A stretch of DNA of 64,000 nt from Calendula officinalis. Lineage: Eukaryota > Streptophyta > Magnoliopsida > Asterales > Asteraceae. Of this stretch, positions 54,089 through 64,000 are shown piece by piece; within the stretch, counting starts at the first letter, position 1; each line of letters opens with the position of its first letter. The stretch lies in contig OY970823.1 in NCBI GenBank assembly GCA_963853835.1, positions 47,405,808-47,469,807 of the forward strand. The letters run 5' to 3'. The notes under the pieces were generated by a model, which was given only the letters and a program-made list of their open reading frames with translations, searched no databases and was not told the origin of the DNA. A program made the translations under genes and the position numbers.

Positions 54089-56322
54089 ATGGAAAACATC
54101 GGGCCCTTGATGATACGCTACCGTACAAAATCAAAGCTAGCATCAATCCTATGGCTTCAAGGTTTTCGAGAAGCTTGTTGTCTCCATAGAGTTGTCATCT
54201 ACTGCCTCAGGTTCTCTTCGATTTTACGCCACTTGTTTCTTCAATTTTCAACTTTATGTTCCTCATTTTCAACTTTTTATTCTTCAATTTTGCTTCCGTT
54301 GATTCCGTAGGTCGAAGCAACTGATGATCCGAACTGGCCAGTGCTTTCTCTTAAACGGTTTTATCTTTTTAGGAAGGTAATCTCTGTTTCTGTTAATTTG
54401 TACTTGATATTGTGAAATTGGTTTCATTGAAGTAATTATAACCTACTTTTATTGCATTATGAGTCACAGTTTGATTTGAATGTCACAGTTTACTTTTTAA
54501 TTTCAAATTTTAACTAGGAATATTATGTTTGCGTGCATTAAATTGATCATAAACTTAATTATATAAGAATCATTTAAATTAAAATCAGTTTGGATAAAAA
54601 AACAAAGGAAATTGAGTTCATGTTCTTAATCTAAACAAAATTAGGTTTGAATTTGGAAAATCAGAAATGCCAATTGCAATTGTTATTTGACTTCGTAGGC
54701 TGACTTAAGTTTGTTATACTTGCAGTATTTTGATTCTAAGATCTGTAATCCTTCCAACACTAGAATGGATATTACCTTTTGGAATCCCAAATGGTTATCA
54801 ACATCAATGCTTATCAGAGATGCCTATAAGACTGTATGCCTTCTTACGAATTGGACTCTTACAGCTTATTTATGTGAGTATACAAAAGTTAGGTGTGCAG
54901 TTTATTTAATTATTATAGTAAGTTACTGATGACTTGATATATATTGTATTTTGGTTGTCAACAGGGTCTATGGTTCTACCCTTTGTACATATTCAGCTTT
55001 ATTCTAAGCACTATCTGGTACATTTCTTTTCTTCCCATCAGATACTTTATTTTCCTTGTACTTGTTATCTTCCTTATTAGGTTTTATGAATGAACAATTT
55101 GTTACTGATTTCCAGTTTTATTTACTTATTTTCCAAATAACGTCTATATAACTTCTTTAGGTACAATGATATTGCTACATATGGTCTTGCAGTAACTGAA
55201 AAAGATGGATCAACCAATTCAACTTTATCTAGCCAAAATGAGCCATCAACTTCACAAAATGATAAACCAACTGATTTGGGGCGGTACAGTTACATAATAT
55301 CTTTCTTAATAAGAGTCATTATTTTTGCATTTAGAACTTAACAAGTTAACATCATATTTGTGCAGGGTTATGATAGGAATAGCAGAACAGGGGTATTCAG
55401 TCCTCCTATTGAGTTTTTTCTTTCTAGAGGTGAGGTATATAATATATATCATGTTCTGTTTTTTTTTTTAATTTTAAAATGGTATAAATTAGAAAATAAC
55501 GGGATTGTAACAGGTTTACCTCACAGGTTTTGTACCGTATATTGGGAAGGCACTTAATTTTGTACTTCTTTCATGGATGTATGCCTACTACTGCTTTGAG
55601 TATGTTTCAACTACCTTTTATACTTTGTTACTACGAATTACATTTGATCTGTTAGATATTAAACAAGTTTATAATTTTTTAGGTATAAATGGAACTTTTC
55701 TGGCCTGAGTTTGGATAAAAGGCTGAATTTTTTTGAGAGCAACTGGGCATTTTTTGCTGGTTTTGGTATTTTCTGTTTCAGTTTCATTTGTCTATAAAAT
55801 TATCTAAACATAATAAAAATTAATTTTGAAGATTGTGATTAAGATGTGATGTGATGATGTATTTTCAGGATCTCCTTGTGTTATTGCTATATTCTTGTTT
55901 TCTCCTTTAGTGAGTTATGGGGTAATGGCTGTACTGTTTCCACTGGTAAATACTAAATACTTAAACCCTTTTTTTATTATTTAATGCATTTATAAAAAAG
56001 AGTAATATTTTGTGTTGTAGTTTGTTTTAACTGCTGCAGGTTCAGATGCTGAGAGTGTAGTGAAATGGAGCACTGAAGAAAAATTGGGAAAACTTCCTAT
56101 ATTTTATGCTGCAGATAAGTTATTGTAAGTTTCAGCCCATTTATAAGAAAATCAGTCAAAATCAAAATTATTATACTAAAAAAAAAATTGTGTTATAATC
56201 AAAATTAGAATATATTAGGCAAAATTTTTATGTATCTGATTGTTTTATTTGTCTGTAGGATGCGAATCTTGTCTCTTCTTCCTGATGGTCAAAGTCAAAC
56301 ATCTGACAAGAAATCAGTCTAA
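54089..56322 (+). CDS. EI24: EI24-like multi-pass membrane protein
   Basis: Homologue of EI24/PIG8, an ER membrane protein tied in animals to autophagy and apoptosis. The plant protein's role is little known. Eleven exons: 54089-54210, 54311-54376, 54726-54873, 54965-55017, 55161-55283, 55366-55429, 55514-55599, 55683-55765, 55869-55945, 56021-56124, 56259-56322. They join in phase to 329 codons plus stop. Conserved blocks: GFREACCLHRVVIYC, RTGQCFLLNGFIFLG, FYPLYIFSFILSTIWYNDIA, GFVPYIGKALNFVLLSWMYA, YKWNFSGLSLDKRLNFFESN, FAGFGSPCVIAIFLFSPLVS and LPIFYAADKLLMRILSLLP. Several long hydrophobic stretches fit multiple helices. The central loop (TEKDGSTNSTLSSQNEPSTS) is hydrophilic. I chose ATG 54089, which gives the longest reading; ATG 54110 is an alternative. 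Confidence 0.93.
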
Positions 56323-57875
56323 ACTGATTACAACAAATTCAAAGTTAGTCTCAGGTGTGTAGCTGTCCATACAAACATCACTCGTTTTATCAGTTAATTT
56401 GTGCAGCACAAGGAAAAATGGTTTATTCATAACTGACTGTAAATAAACATACAAAACAGATAACCTTATCGCGTGTTTCAACTTCTGGTATCTTTTGTTG
56501 CTTAGTTCAAACTGAAATTGACAAATGTACAACTTTCATTGCATGTATATGTGAGGGGAGTGAACTACAATGCTTATGATTCCACGTGTTCAAGTAACAA
56601 AATGTATTTGCAATTTATTTGTTTCAATAGAAGTATTAAATGTGGTTTTAAAGGTCAAAACAAACTACTCAAGGCTGTATCATAATGTTTTCTAAGCGGG
56701 GACAAACTCGAAACTAGGTTGAAACCGAAAAAAGGAAGGTTTGATCTTATATGATTCGGTTTGTAGACGATCTAAACAAGCTAATTAGGTCAAATATGTA
56801 GTTGTAGATGATCATACCGTACTTCAACTTGAAAAAAAATTAATAGAAAAAACAAATTAATTTCAAAAACGACGACAAATATTATCTTTATAGTTGACGA
56901 AACAATTTGACTTCCTAACTACAGAGGCTGTTTGGAGAAGGTTCAGAAATAATCACGGCAACGATTCGATTAGGTCATATATAGGGGTGAGCATTTGGGT
57001 CAAAAAAACCGAAACCGACAACATGTTATCGATTTGGTTTTAGTTTTGAAAATTCATCATTTTCGGTTTCGGTTCTAACGGTATCGGTTCGGTAAAAGAA
57101 AGCGGAAGTATGCACCACTTTTTCATGTATAAAATTCATCATTTTTTGTTTCATTTCTAACTCTAAGGTTTTCATTTTAAAGTTATGGTTCAAGTAAAAC
57201 ATGCATACAGTATGCATCACTTTTTCATGTACAAATTATTTTACGGTTAAGATCTCCATATACGTGCATAAATTATTAAATTTGTTGACTATAGAAACAG
57301 CTAAACTAACGCATTGATTCAGAAATCCAGTTGCATGCATGAATTTGAAATAAAGTAAATATATGCTTGAATTTGGGTAAAAACCGAATGATGACTAGAA
57401 ATGATTTCCCAACGACCAATTTTAGATATTTAATGTCGGATTCTTGTTTTTATGCGCCATGCAAAATTTCCAACTTGTAAAGGTGGTTGTCTATTTAATC
57501 AACTTGTGGGGGGCACGAAATTCGTATAAGATATTATATCGGGTTTTAAAATGGATTGAGAATATGACTTCACATGGTCAAATAAGGTTTGACGAATCTA
57601 AAACGGATTTTGATGAAAGAGTTAAAAGCATGCAATAAAAAAAGTGATAATTGCAATGATTAATGGTAAATTAAAGGGAATTGATATTGCTACCACAATT
57701 TTAGATACCTATACCACACTTTACAACTAAATCTGCATACGGTACAACTAAAAAATGCAATAATTGTGGTAGATAATTAAAACATGTGGTGTAAAAATAA
57801 TCACCTTAAATTAAATTGTTTATGTATAAATATTCAAACACAACTAGTGATTAATGAGTTTTAGGATATGTGGTG
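56323..57875. other. Intergenic region with a hAT-type MITE fragment
   Basis: At 56982 TAGGGGTGAGCATTTGGGTC with 'aaaccgaaaccgac' and 'ttcggtttcggttctaac' begins a GGGGTGAGC element, but the right end is not evident. A 'tatgcatcactttttcatgta' phrase repeats near 57110 and 57213. No gene is seen. Confidence 0.45.
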
Positions 57876-58366
57876 TTGGGATAAAAAGGATATAAACATT
57901 CTACTACTGATGCTGCAGTTAGTACTGATCAACATATATTGAAGATAGTACTGATGGGGCAGAAAGACGAAATACTACTGATCTTGGAATTACTACTGAT
58001 GATCAAGTTTACTACTGATGTCTATTTATGGTGCTGATCGAGTCCGAGATTCTAGTATAGTTTGTTATAGAATGTTTATCTTTTGTATATTGATTGTAAT
58101 CGAATCCTAGAATAACTAGGTTAATATTTTAGGCTTCAAGGACTATTATAAATAGTTCCTTACGAATTATAAATGTACGTGTGTATTGTTCGAATTATTC
58201 AATATACATTGAAACTTTTTGTGATTATTGTGTTCTTATTATTATTCTTATTCAATTACAGTTTTCGTTTGTTCTTAATCAAATAACAAGAGTGTTAATC
58301 CGCTGTAACTTCTCTTGTTAGTAGATTTGTGATTAAATAATCTGTTTGGGTTATTCGATCCTGACA
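57876..58366 (+). repeat. 5' LTR of the copia element
   Basis: About 491 bp from TGTTGGGATAAA to GATCCTGACA, followed at once by the primer site. It holds at least five copies of (TA)CTACTGAT-like words between 57900 and 58020. A TATA-like 'attataaatag' lies near 58143, followed by a transcribed-leader-like region. The 3' partner is outside the window, so the exact start rests on TG...CA and the primer site alone. Confidence 0.75.
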
Positions 58367-58368
58367 AG

Positions 58369-58380
58369 TGGTATCAGAGC
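58369..58380 (+). other. Primer binding site of the copia element (tRNA-iMet)
   Basis: TGGTATCAGAGC, 2 nt after the LTR end, is complementary to the initiator tRNA 3' end. It is the same primer word as in the gypsy element on the other strand. Confidence 0.95.
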
Positions 58381-58450
58381 TTTAAGGTTCTAGATCTACG
58401 AATTAAGAACAGCAAAAAGTTTCATACTTTCGAATCCAAAATTGTTAATC

Positions 58451-59483
58451 ATGTCTGATAACAATGAAAGCACACAGGCTAACAAAATTCCCATTCTTAC
58501 TCCCAACAACTTTGGGATGTGGAAAAACAGAATCAAGCAATACATGCTTATTACTGATTATTCCATGTGGGAAGTTGTTGTTGAAGGCAACAAAACCATC
58601 CAGACTCAAGCAGCAAGTTCTTCAACTGAAGTCGACAAACTCAAGTGTGAAAAAGAAAAGAAGGACAGAGGAATTGAACTCAAAGCCTTAAGCACTCTTT
58701 TGCTTGCTATTCCCAATGATTATCAACATCTCTTTGTTGAATATGATGATGCAAAGAAACTGTGACATGCACTGGAGAAGAGGTTTGTTGGCACCAAAAG
58801 CACCAAAAGAAACATGAAGTCTGTTCTGAAGCAAGACTTTGAAATCTTCAAAGGCCAGAAGAATGAATCATTGTCACAAGTCTTTGATAGGTTCAACAAG
58901 CTTATTGGTGAACTAAATCAAGTTGGTTATAAACCAGACAATGATGATGTAAACAGAAAGTTTCTTAGATCTCTTGGTGAAGAATGGTCTATGTATACAG
59001 TTATATATATAGACAAGGAGATGCTTTGGAAGAAAAAGAGTTGGATGAACTATACAATAACTAAGAGTGTTTGAATCTGAGGTAAGTAATGAAACTCCTA
59101 ATTTACCTTCAAACAATGCTGCTTTTGTGTCTAGTACATGAACAGGTCAAGAGGCTACAAAGAATGCAGGAATTGAAGATGTAGCAAGAGAATCCTTTTT
59201 TACTAGTCATGTGCACACTGCATTGATTAGTGAAGATTTGGAACAACTTAATCCTGATGATCTGGAAGAGATGGACATCAAGTGGCAGATGGCTGTGCTG
59301 AGTCTAAGAACAAAAAGATTTCTCAAAAGAACTGGTAGGCAAAATCTGTCTTACAACAAAGGTGAACGTGCTGGATTTGACAAAACCAAAGTCAAATGCT
59401 ACAACTGTAGTAATCTTGGTCACTTTGCCAGAGAATGTCCTAGCAAAGATCAAAGATCAAAGATCAAATTACAACAAAAATAG
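58451..59483 (+). pseudogene. Copia gag with zinc knuckle
   Basis: Starts MSDNNESTQANKIPILTPNN. The Gag_pre/UBN2-type domain continues through LLAIPNDYQHLFVEYDDA, KRNMKSVLKQDFEIFKGQ and NRKFLRSLGEEW. The CCHC knuckle CYNCSNLGHFAREC is at 59398-59438. A TGA in place of Trp (58763), two frame changes near 59000-59060 and a TGA near 59140 break it. Confidence 0.88.
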
Positions 59484-60862
59484 CACTTCAAATTCAACTG
59501 CATTAGTATCTCAAGAAGGACAAGGTTATGACTGGAGCTTTCAAGCAGAGGAACATGTTCAAAATCAAGCTCTTATGGCCTTTACTGATTCTACTACTGA
59601 GGTACATTCTAAATCTTGCACTCCTGAATGCATTAAAGCGTATAAAGAATTAGAAAAACTTAACAAAGAAACAATTGAAGAGATGTTTCTAAACAGAAAT
59701 AGGAGAATTAAATATAATGGTTGTATAGCTGATCTTGAAAATCAAATTAAAATTTATAAAATAACTGATCAAAAGATAAACGATGAACTCTTACAAACAA
59801 CTTATGATAAAGAATATGCTGAGTTAAAATTAAAAGAAACTTTAATTAAATTAGAAGAATGTCAAATGGAATTAGAACAAAATAAATTAACTATTAAAAA
59901 AATTTGAAAGAAGTTCTAAAATTATTGTTGAATTAACCAGTAATCAAACCACTGAAAAAGTTGTGCATGGAGTGGGATATCATGCAGTTCCACCTCCAAC
60001 TAATTTTATCCCTCCTCTTAAATCAAGCACAGAAAGAACATTAAATGTATTAAAAATAGAAAATCAAACTGAAACCAATAATGATTCATCTGATGATGAT
60101 CAAACGACTGATACAAGTTTTCATACCACACAAAGTCAAACTGAATACCCAAAATATAACTCAGAAAATATACCAAAAATTTTAAGAAGGGGAAATCAAA
60201 GAAATTTGAACCAGTTAAAAGAACAAAGAAAGCCAGAAGGTGCTAAATCAACAAAATTAACATGCTTAATTTGCAACAAAGTTAACCACATAGCAAAAAA
60301 TTGTCACTTTAATCCAATCAACTGCAAAGAATTCAAAGATTTTAAATTAAGCAAAGAAAAAGAGAAAGCATTAAAACTTAAACAAACTGAAGAAGCAAAA
60401 GAAATTAAAAATCCACATGTTGAAGTTCCCAAATTTGGAAGAACTGCACAAAGATTCGTGCAAAATATCAGGCATAAAAGTCCAAACAGAAGTAATTATT
60501 TCAAAAACAATGGAAAACACAATCAATTTCCACAATATTCAAAGTTTTCAAACACCAGTAGGAACTATTCCAGGTTTACTACTGATAAAAACCCTAATTA
60601 CAATGTTGTCTGGTACAATTACAAAAACACTACTGATTATGCTAAAAACTCATATTACCCAAATACTACTGGTCCATCAGTAGTAAAATACTCAAAAGCC
60701 AAACACTACGGGTATAAACCTAGGTCAGTAGTAAAACAGAACACCAGTACTAACCAACAAATTAAGACCAAAAATGCATACAAAGCTCATTCATTTAGAA
60801 AAACTTACTCTTCAAAGGATGAACCCAAGATAAAACAAGCTTGGGTTCCCAAAATTAACTAA
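59484..60862 (+). pseudogene. Copia Gag extension: coiled coil and second zinc knuckle
   Basis: Two ORF pieces (59470-59907 and 59925-60862) continue Gag beyond the usual end. The first is a predicted coiled coil (KAYKELEKLNKETIEEM, LKETLIKLEECQMELEQNK). The second holds another CCHC motif, CLICNKVNHIAKNC (60263-60304), then a Lys/Tyr/Asn-rich basic stretch (RHKSPNRSNYFKNNGKHNQF). A standard copia Gag would be followed directly by protease. Confidence 0.7.
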
Positions 60863-60912
60863 TCCATTTACTTTATGTGCAGAGCATTCAGATCCCTGAA
60901 GAAGGTAGATAA

Positions 60913-61880
60913 TGGCATATTGATAGTGGATGCTATAGACACATGACTGAAAATCTTCAAATTCTTAGAGATTTCAAGTCTTTTGAAGGAGGATATGTTG
61001 CTTTTTGTGAAAATCCAAGAGGTGGTAAGATTACAGGTAAAGGTACAGTATCAAATGGTAAGATTACTTTTGATGATGTATTTTATGTTGCTGAGCTTAA
61101 ATATGATCTGGTTAGGGTCTCACAAGTCTATGATAAGAAGAACAAAATTCTTTTTACAGATGTAGAGTGCATCATTCTTTCTCCTGACTTTATTTTTGAT
61201 GAAAAATTTGTTGTTTTAAGAACACCAAGGAGAAACAATGTGTATTGCCTGGATATAGGGGAGAACTCATTTCTTCAAATGAGATCAACTGTTTTATATC
61301 TAAGACAAACACAAATGAATCAGAACTCTGGCATAGAAGGATGTGTCACACAAACTTTAAAAATATGAACAATTTAGTTAAAAAGAATTTGGTAGTTGGT
61401 TTACCACAAAAAGAATTTATGTGTGATCATCACTGTGTTGCATGCCTAAAAGGTAAGCAACATAAGACTTCTCATAAGACCAAAGCAATCAATTCTATTT
61501 GTAATCCTTTGCAGCTCTTACATATGGACCTTTTTGGACCTACAAATGTAATGAGTATTGGAAAGAAACAATACTGCCTTGTTATTACTGATGATTTTTC
61601 CAGATATACTTGGGTCTTCTTTCTTAGGACCAAAGCTGAAACAAGTGAGATTATAAAGAATACTAAGTGAAAGCAATTAGATGTGATAATGGCGCATAAT
61701 TTAAGAATACCAATCTAATTGATTTTTGTGATCTTAAGGGTATTGACAGGCAGTACAGCTCACCAAAAACTCCACAACAAAATGGTGTAGCTGAAAGAAG
61801 AAATATAACAATTATTGAAGCAGCCAGATCCATGCTTGCAGATTCAAAATTACCAATAACTTTTTGGGCTGAAGCTGTTA
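60913..61880 (+). pseudogene. Copia protease and integrase
   Basis: The protease active site WHIDSGCYRHMT is at 60913-60948. The pre-integrase zinc region has WHRRMCH and CVACLKGKQ. The catalytic core has LLHMDLFGPTNVMSIGKKQY, a CDNG block near 61685 and PQQNGVAERRN near 61780, giving the D, D and E positions. Frames change near 61250-61310 and 61670, and GAG-to-TAA type damage follows CDNGA. Confidence 0.88.
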
Positions 61881-62896
61881 ATACTGCTTGTTATGTTCAA
61901 AACAGAGTATTAATAGTCAAACCTCACTTTAAAACACCGTATGAACTTTTTAACAAAAGAAAACCCTCAATAAGCTTTCTAAAATCATTTGGTTGTCCTT
62001 GTACTATTTTAATTACAAGAGAACAAATTGGTAAGTTTGATTGTAAAGCAGATGATGGAATATTTGTAGGATACTCAACTCAAAGCAAATCTTACAGAGT
62101 ATTCAACAAAAGGCTAAGGATCATTGAAGAAAGTGTGAATGTATCATTTAATAAAAATCTGATGAATGAACAGGGAAATGGTCCAGATTGGTTATTTAAC
62201 ATTGATAATCTAACCAAATCTTTTGATGCTAATTATGAGTATAATACAGGAGATTCAAACAATCAAAGCCAACAAGGAGGATCATCATCAAATGGCAGTC
62301 AAGACATAATGAAATATATCTTAGTTAATACTGATCCCACAGTTGATACTGAGGACAGTAGTAACTTTGATAACCCTAGTATTCTTGACACCAGTAACAA
62401 CTCCAACTCTGAAGATATTACTGATCCCAGTAGTAACTCTGAACCTCAAAGTTTTGATGATGAACCACACAACAATGATGTCAGTAACAACAATGAACCA
62501 CCTGAGTTTAATGAAGAAAATGTTACTACTGACACCAGTAGCAATGAAGAATCTCCACAAAATCTAGACAATCAAGAAGAAACACGGACAGATGCCCAAA
62601 TTCCTGAATCCAATGAGTCAAATCTTGATAGTCAAATACCTGTTGACAAAGTTCCAGGAACAAGAACTGAAAAGAATCATCCTTTGGACCTAGTCCTAAG
62701 TGATGCCAATTCAAACATGCAGATAAGAAGCAAATTCAATTCATCATTAAATTCAAATATTTGCAACATCAGTTTAATATCTAATGAATGTATGTATGAA
62801 TGTTTTCTGTCACATGAGGAACCTAAGAAAATTCAACAAGCAATGAAAGACTCAAACTGGATCATAGCAATGCAAGAAGAACTTCTTCAATTCTAA
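61832..62896 (+). pseudogene. Copia integrase C-terminus and Asn/Ser-rich linker
   Basis: FWAEAVNTACYVQNRVLIV and FGCPCTILITREQIGKFD close the integrase. FVGYSTQSKSYRVFNKRLR follows, then a long acidic Ser/Asn/Asp/Thr-rich linker (DTEDSSNFDNPSILDTSNNS) before RT. The 354-residue frame ends in TAA at 62894, where RT should begin. Confidence 0.85.
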
Positions 62897-64000
62897 TTAC
62901 AAGCTGTATGGACTCTTGTACCTCTACCAAAAGGAAAAAGAGCCATTGGAACAAGATGGATCTTCAGAAACAAGAAAAATGAAAGAGGTATAGTGATAAA
63001 AAAACAAAGCAAGACTTGTAGCCCAAGGATACACTCAATAAGAAGGTATAGACTATGATGAAGTGTATGCACCTGTTGCTAGAATTGAAGCAATAAGAAT
63101 ATTTCTGGCATATGCTTCATACAAGAAGATCAAAGTCTACCAAATGGATGTGAAAAGTGCTTTTCTTTATGGGAAAATTGAAAAAGAAGTATATGTGTGT
63201 CAACCCCTAGGATTTGAAGATCCAGAACATGATGACTATGTGTACAAGCTAGACAAAGCTCTATATGGCCTTCATCAGGCACCAAGAGATTGGTATGACA
63301 CCTTATCATCATACTTACTGAAGAATAATTTTAAAAGACGTGCCATTGACAAAACTTTATTCACAAGAAAGGTCAAAGATGATATACTACTGGTCCAAAT
63401 ATATGTAGATGATATCATCTTTGGTTCAACAAATGATCAACTGTGCAAAGAATTTGAAGAATTAATGCAAATCAAGTTCAAGATGAGCTCAATGGGTCCA
63501 ATGAACTTCTTTCTTGGACTCCAAATCAATCAAAGATCAGATGGTATTTTGATTAACCAATCAAAATATGTCAGAGACATTTTAGAGAAATTTGCAATGA
63601 AAGACTGCAAAAGTGCAAGCACACCAATCGAAACTCACAAACACCTACTACCTGATGTTGAGGGGGAGGATGTAGATGAACATCTTTACAGATCTATGAT
63701 AGGCACTTTAATGTATTTAACTGCATCAAGACCTGACATTATGTATAGTGTTTGTGTATGTGCCAGGTATCAAGCAAGACCTAAGGAACTACACTTGCAA
63801 GCTGTCAAAAGAATATTCAGATACTTGAAGGGAAAACCTTCTCTTGGTCTTTGGTATCCACATGCCTCACCATTTGAACTCATAGCCTACACTGATAGTG
63901 ACTATGGTGGTGAATGTAAAGATAGAAAATCTACTACTGGTGGATGTCAATTCTTTGGATCAAGATTAGTGTCATGGCAATGCAAGAAACAAACAAATGT
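62897..64000 (+). pseudogene. Copia reverse transcriptase and start of RNase H
   Basis: Begins with LQAVWTLVPLPKGKRAIGTR, a frame shift in an A run near 62999, and TAA after QGYTQ (63039-63041). From 63042 the frame seems open to the window end: VYQMDVKSAFLYGKIEKEVY, YKLDKALYGLHQAPRDWYD, the catalytic YVDDIIFGST and RSMIGTLMYLTASRPDI. RNase H begins IAYTDSDYGGECKDRKSTTG. The element continues past base 64000. Confidence 0.9.

Larger units (their letters stand above)
57876..64000 (+). mobile_element. Degenerate Ty1/copia LTR retrotransposon, truncated by the window end
   Basis: 5' LTR, tRNA-iMet primer site (TGGTATCAGAGC at 58369-58380), gag, protease, integrase, reverse transcriptase and the start of RNase H follow in that order. 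Integrase before RT defines copia. The reading frame changes many times: TGA at 58763-58765, two shifts near 59000-59060, a shift at 59450-59465 in a GATCAAA triplicate, a shift near 59905, several breaks at 60862-60950, a shift near 61250-61310, a break at 61670-61700, and stops at 62894 and 63039. It is therefore old and inactive. The Gag opening (ILTPNNFGMWKNRIKQYM) is like that of Asteraceae copia families as I recall them. Confidence 0.93.

Noticed and set aside
60417..60683. Alternative-frame ORFs inside the copia region
   Set aside because: The Gag and Pol motifs identify the real frame. These are shadows.
1..64000. CRISPR arrays, operons, ribosome binding sites or prophage
   Set aside because: Introns, tRNA layout, LTR retrotransposons and plastid-targeting signals mark this as plant nuclear DNA. 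No regularly spaced short repeats of CRISPR type were seen.

Overview
This is a nuclear plant window. It holds spliced genes with GT-AG introns and AT-rich intergenic DNA, chloroplast-targeted proteins, Pol III tRNA genes, Ty3/gypsy and Ty1/copia LTR retrotransposons, and many MITEs. The copia Gag style and the LTR start TGTAACACCTC look like what I know from Asteraceae (the Tanacetum/Artemisia/lettuce kind). That placement is inference.

Layout. 1-7.9 kb: a minus-strand tRNA-Trp, an intron-containing but broken shaggy/GSK3-type kinase pseudogene, and a plastid stromal Hsp70 gene whose transit peptide is separated from the mature chaperone by one extra A in an A8 run. 8-17 kb: hAT- and Stowaway-type MITEs, a small gene for a secreted or membrane single-pass protein (12.1-12.8 kb, minus), and relic pieces of extra elongation factor 1B gamma (EF1Bgamma) copies. 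17.4-20.4 kb: an intact EF1Bgamma gene (minus). 21.5 kb: a second, identical tRNA-Trp in opposite orientation. 22-31 kb: repeat-rich DNA with one two-exon defensin-like peptide gene (25.6-26.5 kb) and a non-coding LTR-like block. 32-40.2 kb: a young but coding-defective chromovirus-type gypsy element (minus) with 5-bp target duplications, inserted inside an older MITE. 41.5-44.6 kb: a YTH-domain m6A reader. 46-46.8 kb: a type I MADS-box gene (minus). 48.2-49.4 kb: a plastid NFU Fe-S scaffold. 50.7-53.5 kb: a NIPA-type Mg2+ transporter with a GC-AG intron. 54.1-56.3 kb: an EI24-like membrane protein. 57.9-64 kb: a degenerate copia element cut off by the window end.

The genes form no operon or cluster. 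They are ordinary housekeeping and regulatory genes, each with its own promoter, embedded in transposon-derived DNA. Most exon joins given here were checked by codon phase: EF1Bgamma (409 aa), YTH (486 aa), NFU (240 aa), NIPA (339 aa), EI24 (329 aa), defensin-like (75 aa) and the small membrane protein (104 aa) all close exactly in frame. The Hsp70 gene closes only if one A is discounted.

I did not find a convincing undescribed molecular system. The most informative observations are: the defensin-like gene that ORF calling misses; the serially duplicated and decayed EF1Bgamma locus; the gypsy insertion proved by an empty-site paralogue inside the defensin intron; the C-to-T-like nonsense pattern in that young gypsy; the 1-nt frameshift in the plastid Hsp70; one MITE family lodged in introns of three unrelated genes; and a dense telo-box/GGCCCA motif field inside a non-coding repeat.
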